Positions 1 to 5,023 of a stretch of DNA of 5,023 nt are shown piece by piece. This DNA is from Candidatus Zixiibacteriota bacterium (GTDB lineage Bacteria > Zixibacteria > MSB-5A5 > GN15 > FEB-12), in contig JAMPYH010000214.1 of NCBI GenBank assembly GCA_023700785.1, positions 1-5,023 on the forward strand. The letters are read 5' to 3'. Position 1 is the stretch's first letter, and each line of letters starts with the position of its first letter. A program made the translations under genes and the position numbers. Below the pieces are notes generated by a model, which was given only the letters and a program-made list of their open reading frames with translations, ran no database searches and was not told the origin of the DNA.

Positions 1-503
1 CGGATCAGCCCGAATGCCTTGTTTTTTACTTCGATCAGGTTTCTCGCCGCGATCCGGTGACTGGCCATCTGCTCGACCGTCAGGCGAGCCTGGAAATTGG
101 CCACCAGGTCGGCCGACGAAACGATCTCCTTCCCCAATCCGCGCACAAACTCGATCGTGCCGGCGTCCACCAGCCCAACATAGGGCAGCCGCCCAAGGGG
201 AGAGTATTCCATCGCGATCTGCTTCGCGCCGGACAGCATGGTCGCAACTGATTGCTCCAACATCGTATAGCTGGAGAACGGGACATGCGTCCCCGGCACA
301 TCCCCAAACTTCGCCTTCTCTATATTATGGACCAGCAGAGTCGGCTCGCCGGTGGCCGGTATATAATAGAAGAAACGCCGGGTCAGATGGCTCGGCAGGC
401 TGAGCATGTCAATTGCCACCGAATTGCGGGCATGGAAATCAGCCATCAGCCAGCCATCCAGTTTCTGCTCACGGAGATATCCCTGAATCTCTTGGATATT
501 CAT
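1..503 (-). CDS. M24B family Xaa-Pro peptidase-like protein, N-terminal part (runs off window)
   Basis: Reading the minus strand from the ATG at 503-501 gives 167 uninterrupted codons to the window edge, with no stop. The translation begins MNIQEIQGYLREQKLDGWLM. It matches the N-terminal creatinase-type domain of M24B peptidases (Xaa-Pro aminopeptidase/prolidase group): an early 'DGWLM.DF..RN' strand, 'TRRFFYYIPATGEP' at about residues 46-59, 'LVHNIE', 'MEYSP' and 'VDAGTIEFVRGLG' at about residues 115-127, and 'SSADLV.NFQARLTVEQMASH' before the linker. This domain shapes the substrate site. The metal-binding pita-bread catalytic domain lies beyond position 1 and cannot be checked, so activity is inferred from family. 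No signal peptide is seen, so a cytoplasmic role in hydrolysing Xaa-Pro bonds of peptides is likely. The start is supported by AAGGA (plus-strand 510-514), 6 nt upstream. The gene is divergent from the operon that starts at about 604. Confidence 0.88.
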   Translation of the reverse strand, partial: MNIQEIQGYLREQKLDGWLMADFHARNSVAIDMLSLPSHLTRRFFYYIPATGEPTLLVHNIEKAKFGDVPGTHVPFSSYTMLEQSVATMLSGAKQIAMEYSPLGRLPYVGLVDAGTIEFVRGLGKEIVSSADLVANFQARLTVEQMASHRIAARNLIEVKNKAFGLI

Positions 504-524
504 GCGGTGTCCTTCGTTTTATTT

Positions 525-553
525 AACATACGGCTTTTGCCGTTCGGTTTCAA
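525..553 (-). promoter_or_regulatory. Putative sigma70-type promoter for the M24B gene
   Basis: On the minus strand a TTGAAA (plus-strand 548-553) is followed after exactly 17 nt by TATGTT (525-530). These match the -35 and -10 consensus at 5/6 and 4/6 positions. The site lies 21 nt upstream of the ATG at 503, leaving a short leader that contains AAGGA. The 17-nt spacer holds a perfect inverted repeat. The call rests on consensus matching alone and assumes a standard housekeeping sigma factor. Confidence 0.45.
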
Positions 554-556
554 CCG
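530..556. repeat. Two adjacent short inverted repeats in the divergent promoter region
   Basis: ACGGC (530-534) and GCCGT (539-543) flank TTTT. Immediately after, CGGTT (545-549) and AACCG (552-556) flank TC. Both pairs are perfect 5-bp inverted repeats. They overlap the spacer and -35 of the proposed minus-strand promoter, a position where a repressor or activator could act on the M24B gene. Such short palindromes also arise by chance, so an operator role is only a suggestion. Confidence 0.3.
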
Positions 557-567
557 ATTTGGCCGCC

Positions 568-596
568 TTGACACTCAACCGACGAGGAAATAGATT
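568..596 (+). promoter_or_regulatory. Putative sigma70-type promoter for the four-gene operon
   Basis: A perfect TTGACA (568-573) is followed by a 17-nt spacer and TAGATT (591-596), which matches the -10 consensus at 4/6 positions. A start site 7 nt or so downstream would fall near 603, right at the TTG start proposed for the P-loop gene. The site lies in the only non-coding gap in front of the plus-strand genes, back to back with the minus-strand promoter. If it is real, the leader is almost absent; if not, a GAGGAAA at 584-590 could serve as a distant ribosome binding site from another start. Confidence 0.45.
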
Positions 597-603
597 TCCG
601 ATA

Positions 604-1176
604 TTGAGCCAGTTAACCTCCGTCCCCCGAATTGTCATTACCGGCGCGCCCGGCTCCGGGAAGACCCAGTTTCTGCAGCGACTTCGCCTTGACCAGGCGT
701 TTGACCAGTTTCTGTTTTTCGACGAACTGGCCCGCCAGCTATTGCGGGAAGATCCGACCTTCCGCCGGCGCTGGTCGGAGTTTCACCGCGAGATCTACCG
801 CCGTCAATGTCACCGGGAGTCGGAAGCGGAGCACCGCCCGTTCATCACTGATCGCGGTACAGTTGACGCCTTTGCCTTCCACCCGGAGACCGCCGCGGCG
901 GTCGGCACCAGCATCGATCAGGAGTATAAACGATATACGACCGTGATCCAGCTCGGCTCGGCCGCCCGACTCGGTGAGCCATATTACGGTCGTGATGAGA
1001 TACGGAACGAATCAATTGAGGACGCGCTCCTGATCGAGCGGGCGATCGAGTCGGTCTGGCGGAACCACCCCGGGTATCACTGGATCGACGCGCGGCTTGA
1101 TTTTGAGGAAAAATATCGCCACTTTGTCACCGTCATGCGAGAACAATCGCTCTTGATCAACCAGGGGAGAGTTTAA
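604..1176 (+). CDS. P-loop NTPase, AAA_28 / NadR-kinase-like
   Basis: This is a cytoplasmic P-loop protein of about 190 residues, the usual size for the AAA_28 family. From the TTG at 604, the Walker A motif GAPGSGKT is at residues 14-21. It follows a hydrophobic strand (RIVIT) and is followed by FFDELARQLL (38-47), the position of the family's 'E.aR.ll' segment. FITDRGTVDAF at 80-90 matches the family's DRG..D motif, and the protein ends with a strand (HWID, 159-162) and a helical tail. The family resembles small-molecule kinases such as the NadR kinase domain, but no substrate can be named. In frame, the ORF is open back to an ATG at 502, which would overlap the start of the divergent gene and add 34 unconserved-looking residues across the promoter region. 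I therefore prefer TTG 604. Its GAGGAAA (584-590) is 13 nt away, which is long. The stop overlaps the next gene's ATG by one base. Confidence 0.8.
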   Translation: MSQLTSVPRIVITGAPGSGKTQFLQRLRLDQAFDQFLFFDELARQLLREDPTFRRRWSEFHREIYRRQCHRESEAEHRPFITDRGTVDAFAFHPETAAAVGTSIDQEYKRYTTVIQLGSAARLGEPYYGRDEIRNESIEDALLIERAIESVWRNHPGYHWIDARLDFEEKYRHFVTVMREQSLLINQGRV

Positions 1177-3419
1177 TGACTATTCACGATGACCATAGCC
1201 GGAGAGCTACCATGCGAAGTCTGATTGTTTTGTTGCTGCTCGCGCTGCTGTGCGGCAGCCTGTTCGCGGAATCAGCGGAGTTCAAGAAGTTCAAGGATGA
1301 TTACGCCACTCTCGACCAGGATCTGTTGAACAATCCCGGCGAAGTCGGCACGATCAGCAATTTCGTTTATCGGAAAGACCTGGCGACCTTCACTTTTACC
1401 CAGGGGCAGATCTTTTTCCTGCGCTATGTGAACGATCGCCCGACCACCGCTATCTTCATCGGCAAAGGGAACGCCACGGTCGAGATCCCGTCGCATGTCG
1501 AGCGCCAGTCGCTCAAGTACGCGTCGGGTGACACGGTCGTACATAACGACTTTGAGATCATCACTCTTCGCTTCGCCGATAATTTTGACCTGCAGATCCG
1601 GGAGAAGTTCCCGCTCCAGCAGAAAATGCTCGGCTGGAAGGACTTTACCGTCGCCAAACAATCGCAGGGGGAGTTCTTTTTCCGGCCGATCATCGGCCAT
1701 ACCTACGACAATTTCTTCCAGCTCCTCCGCTCATGCTACGAGCGCGCGGATGATGGATTTTTCTTCGCCGATTTCAACCGCTTTACGTTCATCTTCGACC
1801 CGAATCGTCCGGAAGAGGTCGTTGTCGGCTACGAGAAGGAAGGCGGCGCCGCCGCGATCACCGATGCCTGTATTTTCCAGCGGAAAGAGCGTGCCATCTA
1901 CGACGACACCCTGGTGTCGTCCATCCCGTACCTGAATACGATCCTCAGCATGGAGGCGAATCTTCATCTGAGCGGCTCCGAAGGAGCCAATATCGACAGC
2001 GGATATTGCGATATCTCGCTCCTGCTCCAGCGTGACAGCGTGAAATATGTCAATTTCTTCATGCATTATAATCTCGATATCGACTCCATCCAGCTGGCCG
2101 GCAACCGCGTTGACTTCCACCGGCGCAAGGACTTCGCCGTGACCGGACTGGTGTTGTCGTCATATTATCGCGCGAACGACACGCTCTCTCTGCGGGTTTT
2201 CTATCACGGCAAAAACTACCTGTCGCCGCTTCCCTACACGGCCGATCCGGCGGCCGCGATGGTGAAAGTCACTCTGAACGGCCCGAAAGATTTCACGTAC
2301 ATCATGCCGGGCGCCGGGACGCCGGAAGATATCGGCAAGGGAAAACAGCGGATCGTGGCCGAGCCGATGCAACCGATCGCGCAATTCCAGTTCCGCGCCT
2401 ACTCGAAGTCATATCAGGCGATACCGGGGAACTCGCTCTCGGGAATGCCGCTGACCTTCCTCAAATCGCCGCACTTGAACAAAAATCGTTTTGAATGTTT
2501 TGTGCCGGACGAGATCTATCAGCCGGCGGTCACCGGCGCGCTCGATTTCTTCGCCGCGCGACTCGGCAATCCGCCCAACGCGTTTGATATGACGATCTAC
2601 CCCGAAGGGATGCTCTCGATCCCCGGTCATGCCGAGATCACCCAGGTTTATTGTCTGGTTGACGGGACCGGCGGTATTCCGCTGGTCGCGGGGACCGAAT
2701 TAGCGCGCCAGTGGTTTGGTCCATCGCTTCGTCCGGCGACCGACCGGGAATACTGGCTCGGCGACGGTCTCTCCACGTATCTCGGTCTGATGTACACTCA
2801 AGCCGCGCTTCCCGGCGCGCCGTTTTTTAGTGAATTGCTTTCCCGCCGCGAGGTCTGGACAATGTTGCTCGACCGCCAAAAGGATCAGCCGTTGGCGACC
2901 GGCGACCGTGTCGCCGATACCGTCAGAGCCTACAAATCCGCCTGGGTGATACACATGCTTCGCGAGATGATGTTTGATCTCGAAAAACAATCGGACCGGA
3001 CCTTCCTCAAGTTCCTGCAGGAGCTTTCGAGCACGGTTAATAATCGTCGTTTCACCAATGCCGATTTCATTCGCCTCGCCGAGAAACATACCGGGCGCGA
3101 TCTCGATTCTTTCTTCGCGCAGTGGCTCTTCGGTATCGGCATGCCGGAATACACGGTCAGCTACACTATCGTCCCGAAAGATAACCAGTTCGCGATCGAC
3201 ATGAACGTGTCCGTGGACAGAGTCAGCGAGTCGTTCAGCATGCCGGTGATCATCCGGGTCGCCCACGAAGACGGCAGCAACAGTTTTGTCCGGCAGACCA
3301 TCTCCGGTAAACAAGCCGGTTTCCAACTGGGGCCATTCGCCGCGCAACCGAAAGAGATCATCTTCAACGAGTTTGCGTCGGTGTTGTCGAAAGACAAAGT
3401 AAACAAGGTAAAGGCATAG
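1176..3419 (+). CDS. Secreted M1-peptidase-like protein with a degenerate zinc site (probable pseudoenzyme)
   Basis: This 747-residue protein has a Sec signal peptide: a hydrophobic leucine-rich core at about residues 14-28 ending in SLFA. An N-terminal beta-rich region of unknown type follows. Residues about 275-350 resemble the M1 N-terminal domain, ending in a 'VFYHG' strand. Residues about 440-660 resemble the M1 (gluzincin aminopeptidase) catalytic domain, and the end is a small beta domain. The HEXXH box reads TELAR (507-511) before QWFG, and the distal glutamate of WLNEG is aspartate (D530 in WLGDG), at the exact x18 spacing. The catalytic-site tyrosine equivalent may be Y586 in AYKSAWVIHMLR, and the M1-typical end of the domain is seen at W650-P657. 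With T, R and D in place of His, His and Glu, zinc binding and peptidase activity are unlikely; a binding or scaffold role is inferred. The ATG at 1176 has GGGGAG 6 nt upstream and overlaps the previous stop (TAATG). The ATG at 1212, with GGAGAG 5 nt upstream, gives a tighter signal peptide and is an equally good start. Confidence 0.82.
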   Translation: MTIHDDHSRRATMRSLIVLLLLALLCGSLFAESAEFKKFKDDYATLDQDLLNNPGEVGTISNFVYRKDLATFTFTQGQIFFLRYVNDRPTTAIFIGKGNATVEIPSHVERQSLKYASGDTVVHNDFEIITLRFADNFDLQIREKFPLQQKMLGWKDFTVAKQSQGEFFFRPIIGHTYDNFFQLLRSCYERADDGFFFADFNRFTFIFDPNRPEEVVVGYEKEGGAAAITDACIFQRKERAIYDDTLVSSIPYLNTILSMEANLHLSGSEGANIDSGYCDISLLLQRDSVKYVNFFMHYNLDIDSIQLAGNRVDFHRRKDFAVTGLVLSSYYRANDTLSLRVFYHGKNYLSPLPYTADPAAAMVKVTLNGPKDFTYIMPGAGTPEDIGKGKQRIVAEPMQPIAQFQFRAYSKSYQAIPGNSLSGMPLTFLKSPHLNKNRFECFVPDEIYQPAVTGALDFFAARLGNPPNAFDMTIYPEGMLSIPGHAEITQVYCLVDGTGGIPLVAGTELARQWFGPSLRPATDREYWLGDGLSTYLGLMYTQAALPGAPFFSELLSRREVWTMLLDRQKDQPLATGDRVADTVRAYKSAWVIHMLREMMFDLEKQSDRTFLKFLQELSSTVNNRRFTNADFIRLAEKHTGRDLDSFFAQWLFGIGMPEYTVSYTIVPKDNQFAIDMNVSVDRVSESFSMPVIIRVAHEDGSNSFVRQTISGKQAGFQLGPFAAQPKEIIFNEFASVLSKDKVNKVKA

Positions 3420-3444
3420 CCCGGAGGATCAGTCTCGACACTCG

Positions 3445-4557
3445 ATGGTCATCGAATACGGCAAACCTGAAACCGAACGCGCCATCCTGATCGGGCTGGC
3501 GCTTGATTCCCGGAAGCGCGGCGATGTCGCCGAGTCGCTGGAAGAACTGGCGCAACTGACGCTCTCCGCCGGCGCGCAGGTGGTCGGTCAACGGATCCAG
3601 ACCAAGCCGCATCCCAATCCCGCCTTTTTTGTCGGGCGCGGTCTGGTCGATGAACTAAAAACGCAACTTGGCGACCTGAACGGCAACTGCGTCATTTTTG
3701 ATGATCCCCTCAGCCCCGCGCAGCAGCGCAATCTCGAAGAGACGCTCGAGACCAAAGTCATCGATCGTTCGATTTTGATCCTGGATATTTTCGCCACTCG
3801 CGCGCGGACCGCCGCCGCGCGGCTGCAGGTCGAACTGGCGCAGCTTGAATATACTCTCCCGCGCCTCACCGGCGCCTGGCTCCACTTCTCGCGCCAGTAT
3901 GGCGGCATCGGCGCCAAGGGCCCCGGCGAAACTCAGCTTGAAACCGACCGTCGCTCTATCCGCACCAAGATCTCGCATCTCAAAGAGCGCCTGAAAAAAC
4001 TGGAGACTCAGCGCCAGACCCAGCGCTCCAATCGACAGGATCTTTTCAAAGTCGCGCTGGTTGGCTACACCAACGCCGGCAAATCAACACTCTTTAATCA
4101 GCTGACCAAAGCCGAAGTTCGCTCCGCGGATCAACTCTTCACCACGCTTGATTCCACCACCCGCCTGATGGCGATCGATCACCCCAAACAGATCGTGCTC
4201 TCGGACACGGTTGGCTTTATCAAAAAACTGCCGCACCAACTGGTGGAGTCGTTCAAATCAACGCTCGAGGAGGTCAAGCAGGCCGACCTGCTGGCCCACA
4301 TTATAGATGCGTCGGATCCCCATATCGAAGAGCGGATAAAGCAGACCCGTGAAGTCCTGAAAGAGATCGGCGCCGACAGCATCCCTTACCTCATGATCTA
4401 TAACAAGATAGACCTTGTCCCCGAGTTTCTCCCGCCTCTTTCGAATGGCCACAAATCGCTCATGATCTCCGCCCAGAAGAAAACCGGCCTGGCGGCCGTC
4501 AAAGCTGAGATTGTCGTGATGGCTGACCAGTTCCAGCACGCGCGACATACCCGCTAA
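3445..4557 (+). CDS. hflX: GTPase HflX (ribosome-splitting / 50S-binding GTPase)
   Basis: A clear HflX of 370 residues. The N-terminal HflX domain covers about residues 10-100 and includes NPAFFVGRGLVDEL. A helical linker carries the family signature GGIGAKGPGETQLETDRR (153-170), followed by a charged coiled stretch. The G domain has G1 GYTNAGKST (207-215), G2 in TTLDSTTR (233-240), G3 DTVGF (254-258), G4 NKID (320-323) and G5 SA (342-343). All GTP-binding residues are present. In studied bacteria HflX binds the ribosome, splits stalled or hibernating 70S particles and helps after heat stress. The protein ends about 20 residues after G5, so the short C-terminal domain of E. coli-type HflX (426 residues) appears to be missing. 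The ATG at 3445 is the first usable start in its open frame (upstream in-frame stop at 3409). The only Shine-Dalgarno, GGAGG at 3423-3427, is 17 nt away, which is unusually far. The gene lies 25 nt after the M1-like gene, and no hfq is visible. Confidence 0.96.
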   Translation: MVIEYGKPETERAILIGLALDSRKRGDVAESLEELAQLTLSAGAQVVGQRIQTKPHPNPAFFVGRGLVDELKTQLGDLNGNCVIFDDPLSPAQQRNLEETLETKVIDRSILILDIFATRARTAAARLQVELAQLEYTLPRLTGAWLHFSRQYGGIGAKGPGETQLETDRRSIRTKISHLKERLKKLETQRQTQRSNRQDLFKVALVGYTNAGKSTLFNQLTKAEVRSADQLFTTLDSTTRLMAIDHPKQIVLSDTVGFIKKLPHQLVESFKSTLEEVKQADLLAHIIDASDPHIEERIKQTREVLKEIGADSIPYLMIYNKIDLVPEFLPPLSNGHKSLMISAQKKTGLAAVKAEIVVMADQFQHARHTR

Positions 4558-4558
4558 A

Positions 4559-4597
4559 CTTCGTCTAAGCTTGTGCCGATATTTCGCTTAGAGGAAG
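4559..4597 (+). promoter_or_regulatory. Hairpin sequestering the response regulator ribosome binding site
   Basis: The arm CTTCGTCTAAGC (4559-4570) pairs with GCTTAGAGGAAG (4586-4597) at 11 of 12 positions, with one G-G mismatch (4563/4593) and a 15-nt loop. The 3' arm contains the whole GAGGAAG Shine-Dalgarno (4591-4597) of the response regulator, whose ATG is at 4603. The 5' arm starts 2 nt after the hflX stop codon, inside the footprint of a ribosome terminating there. No T-tract follows, so it is not an intrinsic terminator. The inferred role is to hold translation of the regulator low unless hflX is being translated or the stem is opened in another way. Confidence 0.55.
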
Positions 4598-4602
4598 TAA
4601 CC

Positions 4603-4959
4603 ATGCCGAAAAAGATCCTGATAGTTGACGACAATCCCAACATGTCCTCGCTCCTCTGCGAGATGCTCGAAGTATTTGATTATGAATCCGTCCGCGCCGG
4701 AGATGGCCAGGAAGCACTAAGCGCCCTCGCCAAAGAGCAGTTCGCGATGGTGATCACCGATATGCGGATGCCGAACATGACTGGTCTCGAACTCCTGAAA
4801 GAAGTGAAAGACCGCCACCCCAAAGTTCCGGTGGTGCTTATCTCCGGCTACTCGGTCGCCGAGATCGAAGCGGGGCATGATGGTGTCAAGCCGGATGGAT
4901 TTCTCGGCAAGCCGCTGATGATGTCGGATATCGAACGATTGCTGAACACTCTGTTATAG
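4603..4959 (+). CDS. Single-domain response regulator (CheY/Spo0F-like receiver)
   Basis: This 118-residue protein consists of one receiver domain and no output domain. Acidic pocket residues D9 and D10 follow the first strand (KILIVDD). The phosphoacceptor is D53 in VITDMRMP, the switch residue is S81 in VVLISGY, and F100 with K103-P104 (GFLGKP) completes the active site. All key residues are present, so it should be phosphorylated by a histidine kinase or by small phosphodonors and act through protein contacts, as CheY, Spo0F or DivK-type proteins do. No kinase is in the window, so its partner is unknown. The start is ATG 4603, with GAGGAAG ending 5 nt upstream. A GTG at 4573 would add ten residues but lies in the hairpin loop with no ribosome site. 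It is 45 nt after hflX and is probably co-transcribed; its ribosome site is hidden in the hairpin at 4559-4597. Confidence 0.94.
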   Translation: MPKKILIVDDNPNMSSLLCEMLEVFDYESVRAGDGQEALSALAKEQFAMVITDMRMPNMTGLELLKEVKDRHPKVPVVLISGYSVAEIEAGHDGVKPDGFLGKPLMMSDIERLLNTLL

Positions 4960-4970
4960 TTAGTCCCGTA

Positions 4971-5012
4971 GGGCAGGATCCCTGACCCGTCAGGGGCAGA
5001 GTGATCCTGCCA
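4971..5012. repeat. Nested palindromic intergenic element
   Basis: Outer arms GGCAGGATC (4972-4980) and GATCCTGCC (5003-5011) are perfect 9-bp complements. Inside them CCTGAC (4981-4986) and GTCAGG (4989-4994) are perfect complements around CC. Together they form a long hairpin with an 8-nt bulge (4995-5002) on the 3' side. It starts 12 nt after the response regulator stop. What follows (ATTTGATCATCA) is not a T-tract, so it is not a classical intrinsic terminator, though it could still stall polymerase or protect the mRNA 3' end. The compact nested design resembles REP-type dispersed intergenic repeats, but copy number cannot be judged from one window. Confidence 0.5.
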
Positions 5013-5023
5013 TTTGATCATCA

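Noticed and set aside
14..593. Plus-strand open frames at 14-403, 57-251 and 252-593
   Set aside because: They lie antisense to the clear M24B coding sequence, and their translations are low-complexity, arginine/serine/proline-rich shadows without domain features.
1272..1700. Minus-strand open frames opposite the M1-like gene (also 1731-2120, 2700-3347 and others)
   Set aside because: They are shadows of a long, well-supported gene, with no ribosome sites and no recognisable motifs; the codon bias of the plus strand keeps the antisense frames open.
2694..2711. Active M1 metallopeptidase call for the 747-residue protein
   Set aside because: Both histidines of HEXXH and the distal glutamate are replaced (T507, R511, D530), so an active zinc peptidase cannot be supported from sequence.
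3655..3978. Minus-strand open frames inside hflX (3588-3917, 3655-3978, 4179-4382, 4258-4548)
   Set aside because: HflX on the plus strand carries every family motif in this stretch; the antisense frames show no motifs of their own.
4573..4602. GTG at 4573 as the start of the response regulator
   Set aside because: It has no upstream Shine-Dalgarno and lies in the hairpin loop. The ATG at 4603 has GAGGAAG at 5 nt and gives the standard receiver N-terminus (MPKKILIVDD).
4971..5012. Intrinsic terminator after the response regulator
   Set aside because: The stem is strong, but the sequence after it has no run of T, so it is recorded as a palindromic element.

Overview
This is a compact bacterial window, moderately GC-rich, with five protein-coding genes and no sign of mobile DNA, RNA genes or CRISPR. 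I cannot name the organism. The Sec signal peptide on the large protein, the bacterial-type HflX and CheY-like receiver, and AAA_28/M1/M24 proteins of a type common in deep-branching Gram-negative groups would fit an FCB-type lineage or candidate phylum (for example Zixibacteria-like). That placement is a guess.

Layout. Positions 1-503 on the minus strand hold the N-terminal part of an M24B (Xaa-Pro peptidase type) protein, cut by the window edge before its catalytic domain. Positions 504-603 are a divergent intergenic region with two plausible back-to-back sigma70-type promoters and two small inverted repeats. From 604 on, four plus-strand genes are closely packed: a P-loop NTPase of AAA_28/NadR-kinase type (about 604-1176), a secreted 747-residue M1-peptidase-like protein (1176-3419), the ribosome-associated GTPase HflX (3445-4557) and a stand-alone receiver-domain response regulator (4603-4959). 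Gene gaps are an overlap of 1 nt (or 35 nt if the later start is used), 25 nt and 45 nt, so one operon is likely. The window ends in a palindromic, probably repeated, intergenic element (4971-5012).

The most interesting points are as follows. (1) The M1-like protein keeps the exact HEXXH-x18-E spacing, but all three zinc ligands are replaced (T507, R511, D530), so it looks like a secreted pseudo-aminopeptidase. (2) The ribosome binding site of the response regulator lies in a hairpin that pairs 11 of 12 positions. Its other arm begins 2 nt after the hflX stop codon, which suggests structure-gated translational coupling. (3) The divergent promoter region raises the question of whether the P-loop gene is read from a near-leaderless TTG start. 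(4) A nested palindrome without a T-tract follows the operon.

How the genes work together is not known. A cytoplasmic nucleotide-dependent enzyme, an exported pseudo-peptidase, a ribosome-rescue GTPase and a phosphorylation-responsive receiver do not form a pathway that I recognise.
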